DNA of 22,396 bases from an uncultured Lachnospiraceae bacterium (GTDB lineage: Bacteria; Bacillota; Clostridia; Lachnospirales; Lachnospiraceae), in the NCBI GenBank assembly GCA_947003375.1, contig CAMQOJ010000014.1, positions 1 through 22,396 of the forward strand. The letters are read 5' to 3'. Within the stretch, counting starts at the first letter, position 1. Every line of letters starts with the position of its first letter. A model generated the notes under the pieces. That model saw only the letters and a list, made by a program, of their open reading frames with translations. It made no database searches and was not told the origin of the DNA. Of the stretch, positions 14,573 to 22,396 are shown in pieces. The translations under genes were made by a program, and so were the position numbers.

Positions 14573-15718
14573 AAAGATACCATAATTTCCCTAAAAGACA
14601 TCACCGTCTCCTACGACGGGGAGCAGGTACTGGGTGGCTTCAACCTGGAGATACACGACGGGGAGTTCGTCACCCTCCTGGGCCCCTCGGGCTGCGGCAA
14701 GACCACGGTCCTGCGCACCATCGCCGGGTTCATCCGGCCGGACGCGGGGGATGTGTTTTTTAACGATAAAAATATTACGGACCTCCCGCCCCACAAGCGG
14801 GAGGTGAACACGATTTTCCAGAAATACGCCCTGTTCCCCCACCTGAACGTGTATGAGAACATCGCCTTCGGCATGCGCCTCAAGGGCCGGGGCGAAAAGG
14901 AGATCAAGGGCACGGTACAGGAGATGCTGGCCATGGTGAACCTGACGGGCTATGCCCACAGAGGCGTAGGCCAGCTTTCCGGCGGGCAGCAGCAGCGGGT
15001 GGCCATCGCCCGGGCCCTGGCCAACGAGCCGAAGGTCCTGCTGCTGGACGAGCCCCTGGGGGCCCTGGACCTGAAGCTGCGCAAGGACATGCAGGCCGAG
15101 CTGAAGAAGATACAGCAATGCACAGGCATCACCTTCGTGTTCGTCACCCACGACCAGGAGGAGGCCCTGTCCATGTCCGACACAGTCGTAGTCATGGACG
15201 GGGGCGTGATCCAGCAGATCGGCTCCCCCACGGATATCTACAATGAGCCGGAGAACGCCTTTGTGGCGGACTTCATCGGAGAGTCCAATATCCTGGACGG
15301 GGTCATGCTGGAGGACTATTCCGTGAGGGTCGCGGGGCACAGCTTCCGCTGCCTGGACAGCGGCTTCGGCAGAAACACCCCCGTGGACGTGGTGATCCGG
15401 CCGGAAGACATCAAGGTAGTAGAGCCGGATGCCACCCGGATCGTAGGGGACGTGACGGCGGTGACCTTCAAGGGCGTGCACTATGAGATGATCGTGGACG
15501 TGGCGGGCTTCAAGTGGATGATACAGTCCACGGAGTGCCGCCAGGTGGGGGACCACATTGGCCTGGCCCTGACCCCCAATGATATCCACGTCATGCAGAA
15601 GTCCGAATACTCCGGGGTGTTCGGGGACTACAGCACCTTCAGCGATGAGATGGAGGAGGACAGGACCGCCTCGGAGGAAGCGAACATCCGGGAGGAGGGA
15701 GACGCCGATGAAATCTGA
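14570..15718 (+). CDS. potA: Spermidine/putrescine ABC transporter ATP-binding protein PotA
   Basis: The ATPase of a polyamine importer, acting on the cytoplasmic face with PotB and PotC. At 382 aa it has the family's normal length. Walker A is GPSGCGKT (38-45), Q-loop Q84 in FQKYALFPH, signature LSGGQQQR (136-143), Walker B LLLDEP (D160, E161) and H-loop H194. The C-terminal ~100 residues form the TOBE-type regulatory region (RPEDIKVVEP onward). A short acidic tail (SDEMEEDRTASEE) ends the protein. The order potA-potB-potC-potD, the continuous overlaps and the single upstream promoter show one operon. The related Fbp-type iron ATPases are excluded by the downstream PotD-like binding protein. 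The PuuR/cupin regulator gene often next to clostridial pot operons is absent here. Confidence 0.93.
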   Translation: MKDTIISLKDITVSYDGEQVLGGFNLEIHDGEFVTLLGPSGCGKTTVLRTIAGFIRPDAGDVFFNDKNITDLPPHKREVNTIFQKYALFPHLNVYENIAFGMRLKGRGEKEIKGTVQEMLAMVNLTGYAHRGVGQLSGGQQQRVAIARALANEPKVLLLDEPLGALDLKLRKDMQAELKKIQQCTGITFVFVTHDQEEALSMSDTVVVMDGGVIQQIGSPTDIYNEPENAFVADFIGESNILDGVMLEDYSVRVAGHSFRCLDSGFGRNTPVDVVIRPEDIKVVEPDATRIVGDVTAVTFKGVHYEMIVDVAGFKWMIQSTECRQVGDHIGLALTPNDIHVMQKSEYSGVFGDYSTFSDEMEEDRTASEEANIREEGDADEI

Positions 15719-16544
15719 TTCCAAGCTCCTCTCTGCGCCCTACACGGTCTGGATGACGGTCTTTATCGTGGTGCCCATGCTGCTGGTGGGATATTTTGCC
15801 TTTACGGACAAGGCGGGCAGCTTTACCATGGAGAACATCTTAAGCGTGGGCCAGTATTCCAACGTATTCCTGCGCTCCATCTGGCTGGGGGCCCTGGCCA
15901 CCGCCATCTCCCTGGGGCTGGGGTATCCTTTTGCCATGATCATCGCCAGGATGGGCGCCAGGCGGCAGAATGTCATGGTGATGCTGGTGATGCTGCCCAT
16001 GTGGATGAATTTCCTGCTGCGCACCTATGCCTGGATGACGCTGCTGGAAGACAACGGCCTGATCAATAACGCCCTGGCCGCCGTGGGGCTGCCCCGGGTG
16101 CACATGATCAATACCGCGGGGGCGGTGGTCCTGGGGATGGTCTACAACTATATTCCCTATATGATCCTGCCGCTGTACTCCGTGCTGACCAAAATCGACC
16201 GGAGCGTGATCGAGGCGGCCCAGGATCTGGGGGCAAACAGCGTCCAGGTGTTCTTGAAGGTAGTGGTGCCCCTGAGCATGCCCGGGGTGATCTCCGGCGT
16301 GACCATGGTGTTCGTGCCCGCGGTGAGCACCTTCATCATCTCCAAGATGCTGGGCGGGGGCGGCAACCTGCTGATCGGCGACCTGATTGACATGCAGTTT
16401 CTGGGCAGCGCCTACAATCCCAACCTGGGCTCCGCCGTGTCGTTGGTGCTGATGGTGATTATCCTGATCTGCATGGGCATCATGAACCAGTTCGATGACG
16501 GGGAAGCGAATGAGGCCGTCCAACTGGGAAATGTGAATCATTAA
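15708..16544 (+). CDS. potB: Spermidine/putrescine ABC transporter permease PotB
   Basis: A 278-aa inner-membrane permease with about six helices, the first at roughly 10-31. The EAA loop that contacts the ATPase is clear: EAAQDLGANSVQVFLKVVVP, followed by LSMPGV. The start ATG overlaps the last 11 bases of potA and has a GGGAGGAGGGAG purine tract upstream. A longer open frame exists upstream to 15579, but that part lies in potA and has no support. LLRTYAWMTLLEDNGLIN is a typical PotB stretch. The C-terminal tail (MNQFDDGEANEAVQ) is hydrophilic. Confidence 0.92.
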   Translation: MKSDSKLLSAPYTVWMTVFIVVPMLLVGYFAFTDKAGSFTMENILSVGQYSNVFLRSIWLGALATAISLGLGYPFAMIIARMGARRQNVMVMLVMLPMWMNFLLRTYAWMTLLEDNGLINNALAAVGLPRVHMINTAGAVVLGMVYNYIPYMILPLYSVLTKIDRSVIEAAQDLGANSVQVFLKVVVPLSMPGVISGVTMVFVPAVSTFIISKMLGGGGNLLIGDLIDMQFLGSAYNPNLGSAVSLVLMVIILICMGIMNQFDDGEANEAVQLGNVNH

Positions 16545-16569
16545 GCTTGGAACAGGGAGGTATCTTATT

Positions 16570-17379
16570 GTGAAAAAAGCGGGAGGACGAATTTATACCT
16601 TTCTCATTTTCCTCTTTTTATACGCGCCGATCCTGGTGCTCATCGTGTTCTCCTTCAACGACACGGAGACCGGGAGCCGGGCGGTGTGGGGTGGATTCTC
16701 CCTGCGCTGGTACAGGAAGCTGTTCAAGGACAGGCTTATCCTGGAGGCCCTGCGCAATACCCTGCTGATCGCCGTGGTGGCGGCGGTGGTGTCCACCGCG
16801 CTGGGCACCGCGGCCGCCATCGGGATCAACGGCATGAAGCGCCTGCCCAGGCGTATCATGATGAACATCACAAACTTCCCCATGGTGAATCCGGAGATCG
16901 TCACGGGGGTGTCGCTGATGCTGCTGTTCGTGTCCGCGGTGCGGCTGCTGGGCGGGCGCAGCCTGGGGATGGGTTCGCTGATCGCGGCCCATATCACCTT
17001 CTGCCTGCCCTATGTGATCCTGTCCGTGCTGCCCAAGCTGCGCCAGATGGATCCGAACCTCTATGAGGCGGCCCAGGACCTGGGATGCCCTCCGGTGAAG
17101 GCTTTCTTCAAGGTGGTGCTGCCGGAGATCATGCCCGGGGTCGTCACGGGGATGATCATGGCGTTCACCCTTTCCATCGACGACTTCGTGATAAGCTATT
17201 TCACCAGCGGCACCACCCAGACCCTGCCCATTTACATCTATTCCATGACCCGCAAGCGGATCAGCCCGGAGATTAATGCCCTGTCCACCGTGCTGTTCGC
17301 GGCGGTGATGGCGCTGCTGGTCATCGTGAATGTGCGCAATCTGAAGGAACAGGGCGGCGAGCCCGAAAAGGAGGTGTGA
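16570..17379 (+). CDS. potC: Spermidine/putrescine ABC transporter permease PotC
   Basis: A 269-aa permease that pairs with PotB. The first helix begins at about residue 8 (YTFLIFLFLYAPILVLIVFS) and is followed by the family motif SFNDTETGSRAVWGGFSLRW. The EAA loop reads EAAQDLGCPPVKAFFKVVLP, followed by EIMPGV. LSIDDFVISYFTSG near residues 200-213 is a PotC hallmark. The start is GTG with AGGGAGG 9 bases upstream; potB ends 25 bases earlier. The C-terminus is basic/acidic and cytoplasmic (NLKEQGGEPEKEV). Confidence 0.92.
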   Translation: MKKAGGRIYTFLIFLFLYAPILVLIVFSFNDTETGSRAVWGGFSLRWYRKLFKDRLILEALRNTLLIAVVAAVVSTALGTAAAIGINGMKRLPRRIMMNITNFPMVNPEIVTGVSLMLLFVSAVRLLGGRSLGMGSLIAAHITFCLPYVILSVLPKLRQMDPNLYEAAQDLGCPPVKAFFKVVLPEIMPGVVTGMIMAFTLSIDDFVISYFTSGTTQTLPIYIYSMTRKRISPEINALSTVLFAAVMALLVIVNVRNLKEQGGEPEKEV

Positions 17380-17385
17380 GGCGGC

Positions 17386-18660
17386 ATGGATGAAGGGAGA
17401 GAAGGGTACGGGAGGAATCCGCGCCCCGGGGGAAACGGTTTCCTGGGGAGAAGGCGTGCAGATCGGCCAAAGCTGCCAGGGAGGCTCGGCGCGGCTTTCC
17501 TGATAGCTGCAGCGCTGCTTTTTGCCCTTATGCCGGCACAGCCCGCCAGGGCGGCGGAGGGGACGGACCAGGGCGTCACCATAAACGTGTACAACTGGGG
17601 GGAGTACATCGCCAACGGCACCGACGGCTCCCTGGACATAAACGCCGAATTCACCAGGCGCACAGGCATCCGCGTCAATTACACCACCTTCGACAGCAAC
17701 GAATCCCTGTACTCCAAGCTGGTGGGCGGCGGCGCGGACTATGACGTCATCATCCCCTCGGATTATATGGTGTCCAGGCTCATTCATGAAAACATGCTGG
17801 CGGAGCTGGACTTCTCCAACATCCCCAACTTCCGGTATATCGACGAGAGCTTCCGGGACCCGGACTACGATCCGGAGGGGCGCTACTCCGTGCCCTATAC
17901 CTGGGGCGTGGTGGGCCTGTTCTACAACACGGATTATATTGAAGAAGAGATTACAAGCTGGTCTTCCCTCTGGGACGACCGCTACGCGGGCAAGATACTG
18001 ATGTTCGACAATCCCAGGGATTCCTTCGCCATCGCCCAGCTCCTGCTGGGGCAGTCCCTGAACACCACCGAGGAAAGCGACTGGCTGGAGGCCGCGGCCC
18101 TCTTAAAGCAGCAGAAGCCCATGGTGCAGGCCTATGTCATGGACCGTATCTTCGACAAGATGGAGAGCGAGGAGGCCTGGATAGCCCCCTATTATTCCGG
18201 GGACGCGGCCATCCTGGTGGACAACAGCGACAACATCCGCTTTGTGGTGCCAAGAGAGGGCACGAACTATTTCGTGGACGCCATGTGCATCCCCGCCACC
18301 TCCGGCCACAAGGCCGAGGCGGAGGCCTATATCAATTTCCTCTGCGACCCGGAGATCGCCGGGGCCAACATGGACTACGTGGGCTATTCCACCCCGGAGA
18401 CCGCGGCCAAGGCCTATATGGATCCGGAGATCGTGGAGAGCCCTGTCCACTATCCGGACGGGGAGACCCTGGCCCGCACCCAGGTCTTCGTCAATCTGCC
18501 GGAGGATACCAGCAGGCTGATCGACAGGCTCTGGGCCGAGGCGAAGATGGGCGGCCCCGGCGAGTCCGCGGTGCTGGTGGCGATCATCCTGGGGTTCCTG
18601 GCAGTGTACATCGCCATATTGGTGTACAAACGGCGGAAGCGGAAGCGGGAGCTGGCGTAA
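17386..18660 (+). CDS. potD: Spermidine/putrescine-binding protein PotD, C-terminally anchored
   Basis: A 424-aa extracytoplasmic polyamine-binding protein. A long, Arg-rich N-terminal region of about 32 residues precedes a hydrophobic signal core (33-50) and a probable signal peptidase I site in QPARAAEG. There is no lipobox Cys. The mature part starts with VTINVYNWGEYI, the PotD/PotF hallmark, and continues with DVIIPSDYMVSRL, YSVPYTWGVVGLFYN and APYYSGDAAIL, as in the family. Unlike the lipoprotein or soluble periplasmic forms, it ends in a hydrophobic helix (about 395-415) followed by KRRKRKRELA, so the C-terminus should anchor it in the membrane. AGGAGG lies 11 bases upstream of the ATG. 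It completes the pot operon and is followed by a terminator. Confidence 0.92.
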   Translation: MDEGREGYGRNPRPGGNGFLGRRRADRPKLPGRLGAAFLIAAALLFALMPAQPARAAEGTDQGVTINVYNWGEYIANGTDGSLDINAEFTRRTGIRVNYTTFDSNESLYSKLVGGGADYDVIIPSDYMVSRLIHENMLAELDFSNIPNFRYIDESFRDPDYDPEGRYSVPYTWGVVGLFYNTDYIEEEITSWSSLWDDRYAGKILMFDNPRDSFAIAQLLLGQSLNTTEESDWLEAAALLKQQKPMVQAYVMDRIFDKMESEEAWIAPYYSGDAAILVDNSDNIRFVVPREGTNYFVDAMCIPATSGHKAEAEAYINFLCDPEIAGANMDYVGYSTPETAAKAYMDPEIVESPVHYPDGETLARTQVFVNLPEDTSRLIDRLWAEAKMGGPGESAVLVAIILGFLAVYIAILVYKRRKRKRELA

Positions 18661-18677
18661 GGAAATCGGGGAATGGG

Positions 18678-18701
18678 AGGAGCCTGTCCGGGCTCCTTTT
18701 T
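18678..18701 (+). terminator. Intrinsic terminator of the pot operon
   Basis: AGGAGCC (18678-18684), a 6-base loop, and GGCTCCT (18691-18697) form a 7-pair GC-rich stem followed by TTTT, placed 18 bases after the potD stop. Confidence 0.85.
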
Positions 18702-18765
18702 CCGTGTCAGGGCATTATGCCTCCAAAAAGGCGAAAAATGTACGGGAAATTGCCACAAGATGATA

Positions 18766-18794
18766 TTGAAAACCACCAATGGGAATGATAGAAT
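18766..18794 (+). promoter_or_regulatory. Sigma-A promoter for the hydrolase gene
   Basis: TTGAAA (18766-18771) and TAGAAT (18789-18794) are 17 bases apart. Transcription would start near 18801, about 37 bases before the ATG. Confidence 0.7.
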
Positions 18795-18837
18795 AAGGAA
18801 GGCGAAAAATTCGGAAAATCGTCCGGGAGGATGCTGT

Positions 18838-19908
18838 ATGAACAGAGAAGTGGTTGTGCTCAACCGGGAGAGGAATGTCTCTCTGACGGCCTATCTGCTG
18901 GAGGTAGGCGGGGAATATCGCGGGATTGCCAGGAGGCCCCTGGTGCTGGTGCTGCCCGGGGGCGGCTATCGGTCCTGCTCGGACAGAGAGGCGGATCCGG
19001 TGGCGCTGGCGTACCTGAAGGCCGGCTACCACGCGGCGGTTCTGCGCTATTCGGTGGGCGTCCACGCGGACTGGCCCCATCCGCTGGAGGATTACGAGCA
19101 GGCCATGGAATTTCTGAAGGAAAAGGCCGGGGCGTGGAATATCTATGACGACAGGATTGCAGTCATCGGCTTCTCCGCCGGGGGCCATCTGGCGGCAGCG
19201 GCGGCCACCATGGCGAAGAACCGGCCCGCGGCCGCAATCCTGGGCTATGCTGTGGCCGGGGAGGACGTAAAGTGCTGCTCCCCCACAGCGCCGGACACGG
19301 TCAGCGCGGTGGACAGACGGACGCCGCCCTGCTTCCTGTTCCACACCAGGGACGATAACGTGGTGCCGGTGATGAACTCCATCAGGTTCATGGAGGCCCT
19401 GGCGGAGCATGACATCACTTTCGAGAGCCATATCTATTCCTACGGCCCTCACGGCTTCAGCACCTGCGATACCAGCGTCCAGGGGCCGTCCACCCGCATC
19501 AGCAGGAGAGTGCCGAACTGGGTGCCGGATTCCGTGGGCTGGCTGCGGGAGGTGTTCGGGGACTTCGACGACCGGGGGGAGGGGCTCCTGGAGCCGGAGG
19601 TCAGGGCCCATCTGTCGGAGGACGACGGGCAGTTCCTCTCCGTGGGCTGCACCATGGGACGGGTCATGGGAAACCCGAAGGGGGCGGAGGTCCTGGGCGC
19701 CGTGCTGGCCCGGGCAGAAGGGGGAGAGGCATGGGGAAGCCCTTTGCTGCAGGCAGGGGAGATGCCGCCTGAGATTAAGAGGACGGTGGACCGGATGCTG
19801 GTCAGGGACGCCCTGGGATTCGCCAGGATCGGCCAGGACGTGCTGGAAGCGCTGGACCGGCGGCTGGGAGAGATCCCCAATAATGTAAGCAAGGATTCCG
19901 GAGACTGA
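18838..19908 (+). CDS. Alpha/beta hydrolase (acetyl esterase/BD-FAE-like) with C-terminal extension
   Basis: A 356-aa cytoplasmic esterase-type enzyme; no signal peptide. The oxyanion loop is VLPGGGYRSCS (38-48), the nucleophile S113 lies in GFSAGGHLA, the acid is D172 or D173 in HTRDDNVVPV, and the base is H205 in YGPHGFS. This pattern fits acetyl-xylan esterase or BD-FAE-like enzymes that deacylate plant polysaccharide fragments. The hydrolase fold ends near residue 240. About 110 further residues follow, with a helical look (EVLGAVLARAEGG and LVRDALGFARIGQDVLEALD), not part of the usual enzyme. They recall a small helical module found at the end of some Firmicutes glycan-degrading proteins. 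The ATG has GGGAGG 7 bases upstream. A sugar-responsive ROK repressor lies two genes away. The exact substrate is unknown. Confidence 0.83.
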   Translation: MNREVVVLNRERNVSLTAYLLEVGGEYRGIARRPLVLVLPGGGYRSCSDREADPVALAYLKAGYHAAVLRYSVGVHADWPHPLEDYEQAMEFLKEKAGAWNIYDDRIAVIGFSAGGHLAAAAATMAKNRPAAAILGYAVAGEDVKCCSPTAPDTVSAVDRRTPPCFLFHTRDDNVVPVMNSIRFMEALAEHDITFESHIYSYGPHGFSTCDTSVQGPSTRISRRVPNWVPDSVGWLREVFGDFDDRGEGLLEPEVRAHLSEDDGQFLSVGCTMGRVMGNPKGAEVLGAVLARAEGGEAWGSPLLQAGEMPPEIKRTVDRMLVRDALGFARIGQDVLEALDRRLGEIPNNVSKDSGD

Positions 19909-19997
19909 AATCCCGCCTGACCGGCAGCCTGGCCAAAGGGGTGCGGGAGAGGGACGGGGCGTGTTCATACCGCAGGGCGGTGGAATGGAGAGCTGTT

Positions 19998-21092
19998 ATG
20001 AAATTGAAGGACTGGGGCGACCAGGAGGAAAAGGAACTGGAGCAGGAGCCGGAGAGCCGGGGGACGCAGGATGCGCAGGATGCAGATTTTGAGGACCGGG
20101 AGCCGGAGGAAGCGCCGCCGCCCCTGCAGCCATGGGCGAAAGCGGCGATCTTCATGGGCCTGACGGTGCTGGCCGCTGTCATATGCGCCGTTTTGTGGCA
20201 TGTCACCCATCCGGACAAGCCTGAGGGAGGGGACAGGGGGAGCCTGGCGGAGGCCAGCCAGCCGGAGTCCGACGACTTGGGGCAGTCCCCGGAAGCGGAA
20301 GGGAATCCGGCACAGGGAGAAGGGACAGGCGCGGAGCCGGATCCGGACTATGCCGGGGCCGCGGATTCGGAGACGCCCGCGGAGCCTGAAAGCGAACCGG
20401 CGGAAAGCGGCGCGGCATCATCCGCCCCGGGGGCCTCTGCGCCTCCGGATGCCTCCGAAAGCCCGCAGGACCAGCCCGAATCCCCCCAGCCTACGGCTGA
20501 GCCCCAACCGACGGCACAGCCCACACCTGAGCCCACGTCCCAGCCCCAGGCGGGGGAGCCGGAGGACGGGGCGGATGACATTCGCATGACATTCATGGTC
20601 GTGCAGGAGTCCGTGACCCCCAAGGACGCGGTGAACCTGCGCACCATGCCCACCACCACAGACGACAGGAACATCGTGGTAAAGATTCAAAATGGCGAAG
20701 CCCTGTCCAGAACCGGCATCAACAATGACACAGGATGGTCGCGCATCGATTATAATGGCCAGACACTGTATGCGGTGAGCCAGTATCTGACCACTGATCT
20801 GAACTATAAGACGCCGGTAGCGCCCACTGACCCCAACCGGGTCACCACGGCAGACGGGACGGAGGTCATTTTCGAAAACTGCGATGACTGGATCACGCCC
20901 AAGGAGTATGTGAACCTGCGGACGGAGCCCAGCACCCTTCAGGGGGATGCCACAGTCAGCTGCCAGCTGAATTATGGCGAGAACGCCCACCGCACAGGCT
21001 TCAGCGCGGACTTTGGGTGGTCTCGGGTGGAGTACAGCGGACAGGTGCTGTATGTGGTCACCAGCTTCGTGTATACGGTTTCGGCACAGTGA
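19998..21092 (+). CDS. Membrane-anchored protein with two bacterial SH3 domains
   Basis: A 364-aa protein with a cytoplasmic acidic N-terminus (residues 1-46, rich in E, D, Q), a single helix at about 47-68, then a long disordered extracellular linker (about 72-196) dominated by P, E, S, A and Q with PTAEPQPTAQPTPEPTSQP-type repeats. Two SH3b domains follow (about 198-264 and 289-358), marked by VNLRTMPTT and VNLRTEPST and by GWSRIDYNGQ and GWSRVEYSGQ. Such proteins usually bind peptidoglycan peptides or other wall components. No catalytic domain is attached. The ATG at 19998 has GGAGAG 5 bases upstream; the frame extends to 19941 without a better start. The 89-base gap after the hydrolase has no clear promoter or terminator, so the two may be cotranscribed. 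Confidence 0.85.
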   Translation: MKLKDWGDQEEKELEQEPESRGTQDAQDADFEDREPEEAPPPLQPWAKAAIFMGLTVLAAVICAVLWHVTHPDKPEGGDRGSLAEASQPESDDLGQSPEAEGNPAQGEGTGAEPDPDYAGAADSETPAEPESEPAESGAASSAPGASAPPDASESPQDQPESPQPTAEPQPTAQPTPEPTSQPQAGEPEDGADDIRMTFMVVQESVTPKDAVNLRTMPTTTDDRNIVVKIQNGEALSRTGINNDTGWSRIDYNGQTLYAVSQYLTTDLNYKTPVAPTDPNRVTTADGTEVIFENCDDWITPKEYVNLRTEPSTLQGDATVSCQLNYGENAHRTGFSADFGWSRVEYSGQVLYVVTSFVYTVSAQ

Positions 21093-21098
21093 CTCATC

Positions 21099-22322
21099 TC
21101 AGGCGCTAAAGATGTTCAGCTCTCCATTGAAGATTTTGTCAGTCACCACGGCGATGGAGCCAATCAGGGGCGCCTGGCCGCCAAAGGAGGATTTCACAAT
21201 CTCAATGACATGTCCCGTGTTAGACTGGGGGCCGCTGTTGAGCTTGGTGGTCAGGGCGTCCTCCACCACCGTTGTCTCTACGGGAGAGTCGTATCCGACG
21301 ATGATATGGCTCACATCCAGCAGATGGATGGCATTGCGCACCGCGTAGGCCAGATAGCCGCAGAACTCGTCCAGCGCTGCCATGGCCAGGAAATCCATGG
21401 CGGATGCGGCGGTGATGATGTCGTCCCAAGTGTAGGAATCCTGGTCCTTGGACATCAGGGTGGGGCCCTTGTAGATATTGCGCATTTCCTGGATGTGCCG
21501 GTTCATGCTGTCGATATTGGCATAGAGCTCCAGACAGCCGCGGTTGCCGCAGTTGCAGGAGGGGCCGGCGAAATTGATGGAGGTATGGCCAAGCTCGCCG
21601 CTCTGTCCGAAATCCCCGTCATAGATATTTCCCTGGAAGATATATCCTGCGCCGATACCATTCATGATATGCAGATAGAGCAGATTGTCCGAATGGGTAT
21701 GGGAGCCGTAAATCTTCTCCGCCAGCGCACCAGCGCTGCTGTCATGGATGATATAGGCGGGCAGCCCCGTGCGCTGATGGATGATTTCGGGCAGGGGCAG
21801 ATTATGAATTCCCCAGAAATCTACCGGCGTGGTCAGTTTCTGGGCCTTGGTGTCTACAGGGCCCAGGGAGGAGATGCCGATGGCGACGATTCGCCTGGAC
21901 TGTCCCTTGCGGAGCTGCTCGTAGAGCTGCAACAGCGTCTCGACCAGCGTGTCCCGATCGAGAGAATCGTATCTGCAATCCTTCTGCGCGATGATTCGTC
22001 CTTTCAGGTCGGCCAGTATACCGCTGAGCAGATTCCTTTTGATCAGCATCCCCATGATGAGCGGGGAATTGGGGGACAGATCGAGGATGATGGGCTTCCT
22101 GCCAAGGGAGGCATCGGTCTCGCTGGAGGAATAGGTATACTCCTTGATGATGTCGCTGGCAATCAAGTCGGATACGATATTGCCAAGGGTAGTTTTCGTC
22201 AGATGCATGCTTCTGGCGAGATTCGCACGGGAGACGGACTGTCCCGTACTGATGAGGCGTAGGGCTAATGCACGATTCTTTTCTTTTACGTTTGTGAGGT
22301 TGGTTCCATGTAATGTCGGCAT
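21099..22322 (-). CDS. ROK-family transcriptional repressor (NagC/Mlc/XylR-like)
   Basis: A 407-aa sugar-responsive regulator. A winged helix-turn-helix occupies about residues 12-62 (VSRANLARSMHLTKTTLGNI). The ROK sugar-binding fold follows, with the zinc site H246, C256, C258 and C263 in GHTSI and CNCGNRGCLE. The segment IHDSSAGALAE matches the repressor form seen in Mlc and NagC (HDISAWTMAE) rather than the END motif of ROK sugar kinases, and the N-terminal DNA-binding domain confirms a regulator. The start is ATG 22322, with AAAGGA 9 bases upstream. An upstream ATG at 22352 lacks a good ribosome binding site. Only 14 bases of genuine sequence remain before the adapter, so the promoter and the gene it controls may lie beyond. 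It converges on the SH3b gene with a 6-base gap. The inducer is unknown. Confidence 0.9.
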   Translation of the reverse strand: MPTLHGTNLTNVKEKNRALALRLISTGQSVSRANLARSMHLTKTTLGNIVSDLIASDIIKEYTYSSSETDASLGRKPIILDLSPNSPLIMGMLIKRNLLSGILADLKGRIIAQKDCRYDSLDRDTLVETLLQLYEQLRKGQSRRIVAIGISSLGPVDTKAQKLTTPVDFWGIHNLPLPEIIHQRTGLPAYIIHDSSAGALAEKIYGSHTHSDNLLYLHIMNGIGAGYIFQGNIYDGDFGQSGELGHTSINFAGPSCNCGNRGCLELYANIDSMNRHIQEMRNIYKGPTLMSKDQDSYTWDDIITAASAMDFLAMAALDEFCGYLAYAVRNAIHLLDVSHIIVGYDSPVETTVVEDALTTKLNSGPQSNTGHVIEIVKSSFGGQAPLIGSIAVVTDKIFNGELNIFSA

Positions 22323-22366
22323 AAATCTTCGTCCTTTCTCTGGCGGAGACATTCGTGTCGTTCCCC

Positions 22367-22396
22367 CTGTCTCTTATACACATCTCCGAGCCCACG
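22367..22396 (+). other. Nextera adapter sequence at the contig end
   Basis: Bases 22367-22385 are the 19-base Tn5 mosaic end (CTGTCTCTTATACACATCT) and 22386-22396 (CCGAGCCCACG) continue into the Nextera read-2 adapter. This is library sequence, not genome. In the minus strand it creates the spurious peptide MGSEMCIRDR at the head of a false open frame. Confidence 0.97.

Noticed and set aside
14591..15724. 377-aa antisense frame across potA
   Set aside because: It is a high-GC shadow frame, rich in His, Val and Gly, opposite a clear potA.
21802..22395. 197-aa minus-strand open frame starting MGSEMCIRDR
   Set aside because: It begins in Nextera adapter and runs out of frame through the ROK gene; it is an artefact.
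1..22396. tRNA, rRNA, CRISPR array, insertion sequence or phage genes
   Set aside because: I saw no cloverleaf, regularly spaced repeat array, transposase or integrase motif in the window by eye.

Overview
The window looks like a contig from a Gram-positive Clostridium-class gut bacterium, most probably a Lachnospiraceae member with moderately high GC. The signs are strong AGGAGG-type ribosome binding sites, sigma-A promoters, TTG and GTG starts, an AAA-ATPase-like/PD-(D/E)XK protein typical of anaerobic gut bacteria, and a potABCD operon whose binding protein carries a C-terminal membrane anchor. This assignment is inferred from style and gene content, not from a marker gene. Both contig ends are suspect. 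The last 30 bases are Illumina Nextera adapter (mosaic end plus read-2 adapter). The first ~120 bases are a GC- and G-rich segment that looks like an actinobacterial FMN-binding domain fragment joined to the real contig.

Layout. (1) 229-4002: a 557-aa protein I do not recognise (minus strand) diverges, across a ~360-bp promoter region, from an AAA-ATPase-like/PD-(D/E)XK protein. (2) 4175-11194: four ABC exporter half-transporters form two translationally coupled pairs, one leftward (AT-richer) and one rightward. The pairs diverge from a ~250-bp region with back-to-back promoters and a small inverted repeat. (3) 11247-11610: a compact unit with its own sigma-A promoter, a dyad at the transcription start, an unrecognised 54-aa CxxCC protein and a strong intrinsic terminator. 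(4) 11702-14349: a three-gene ABC-2 type exporter of the COG4587/COG3694/COG4586 class. (5) 14428-18701: promoter, leader, potA-potB-potC-potD (spermidine/putrescine uptake) and terminator. (6) 18766-21092: an alpha/beta-hydrolase (esterase-like) with an unexplained C-terminal extension, then a membrane-anchored double-SH3b protein. (7) 21099-22322 (minus): a ROK-family transcriptional repressor, convergent with the SH3b gene and truncated upstream by the adapter.

How they work together. The pot genes form one uptake system: ATPase, two permeases and a substrate-binding protein. The ABC-2 trio forms one exporter. The two exporter pairs probably act as heterodimers. The most open question is whether either pair exports the 54-aa orphan peptide encoded just downstream of the rightward pair. 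No maturation enzyme, immunity gene or two-component regulator is visible, so a bacteriocin or RiPP reading stays speculative. I saw no tRNA, rRNA, CRISPR array, transposase or phage gene.
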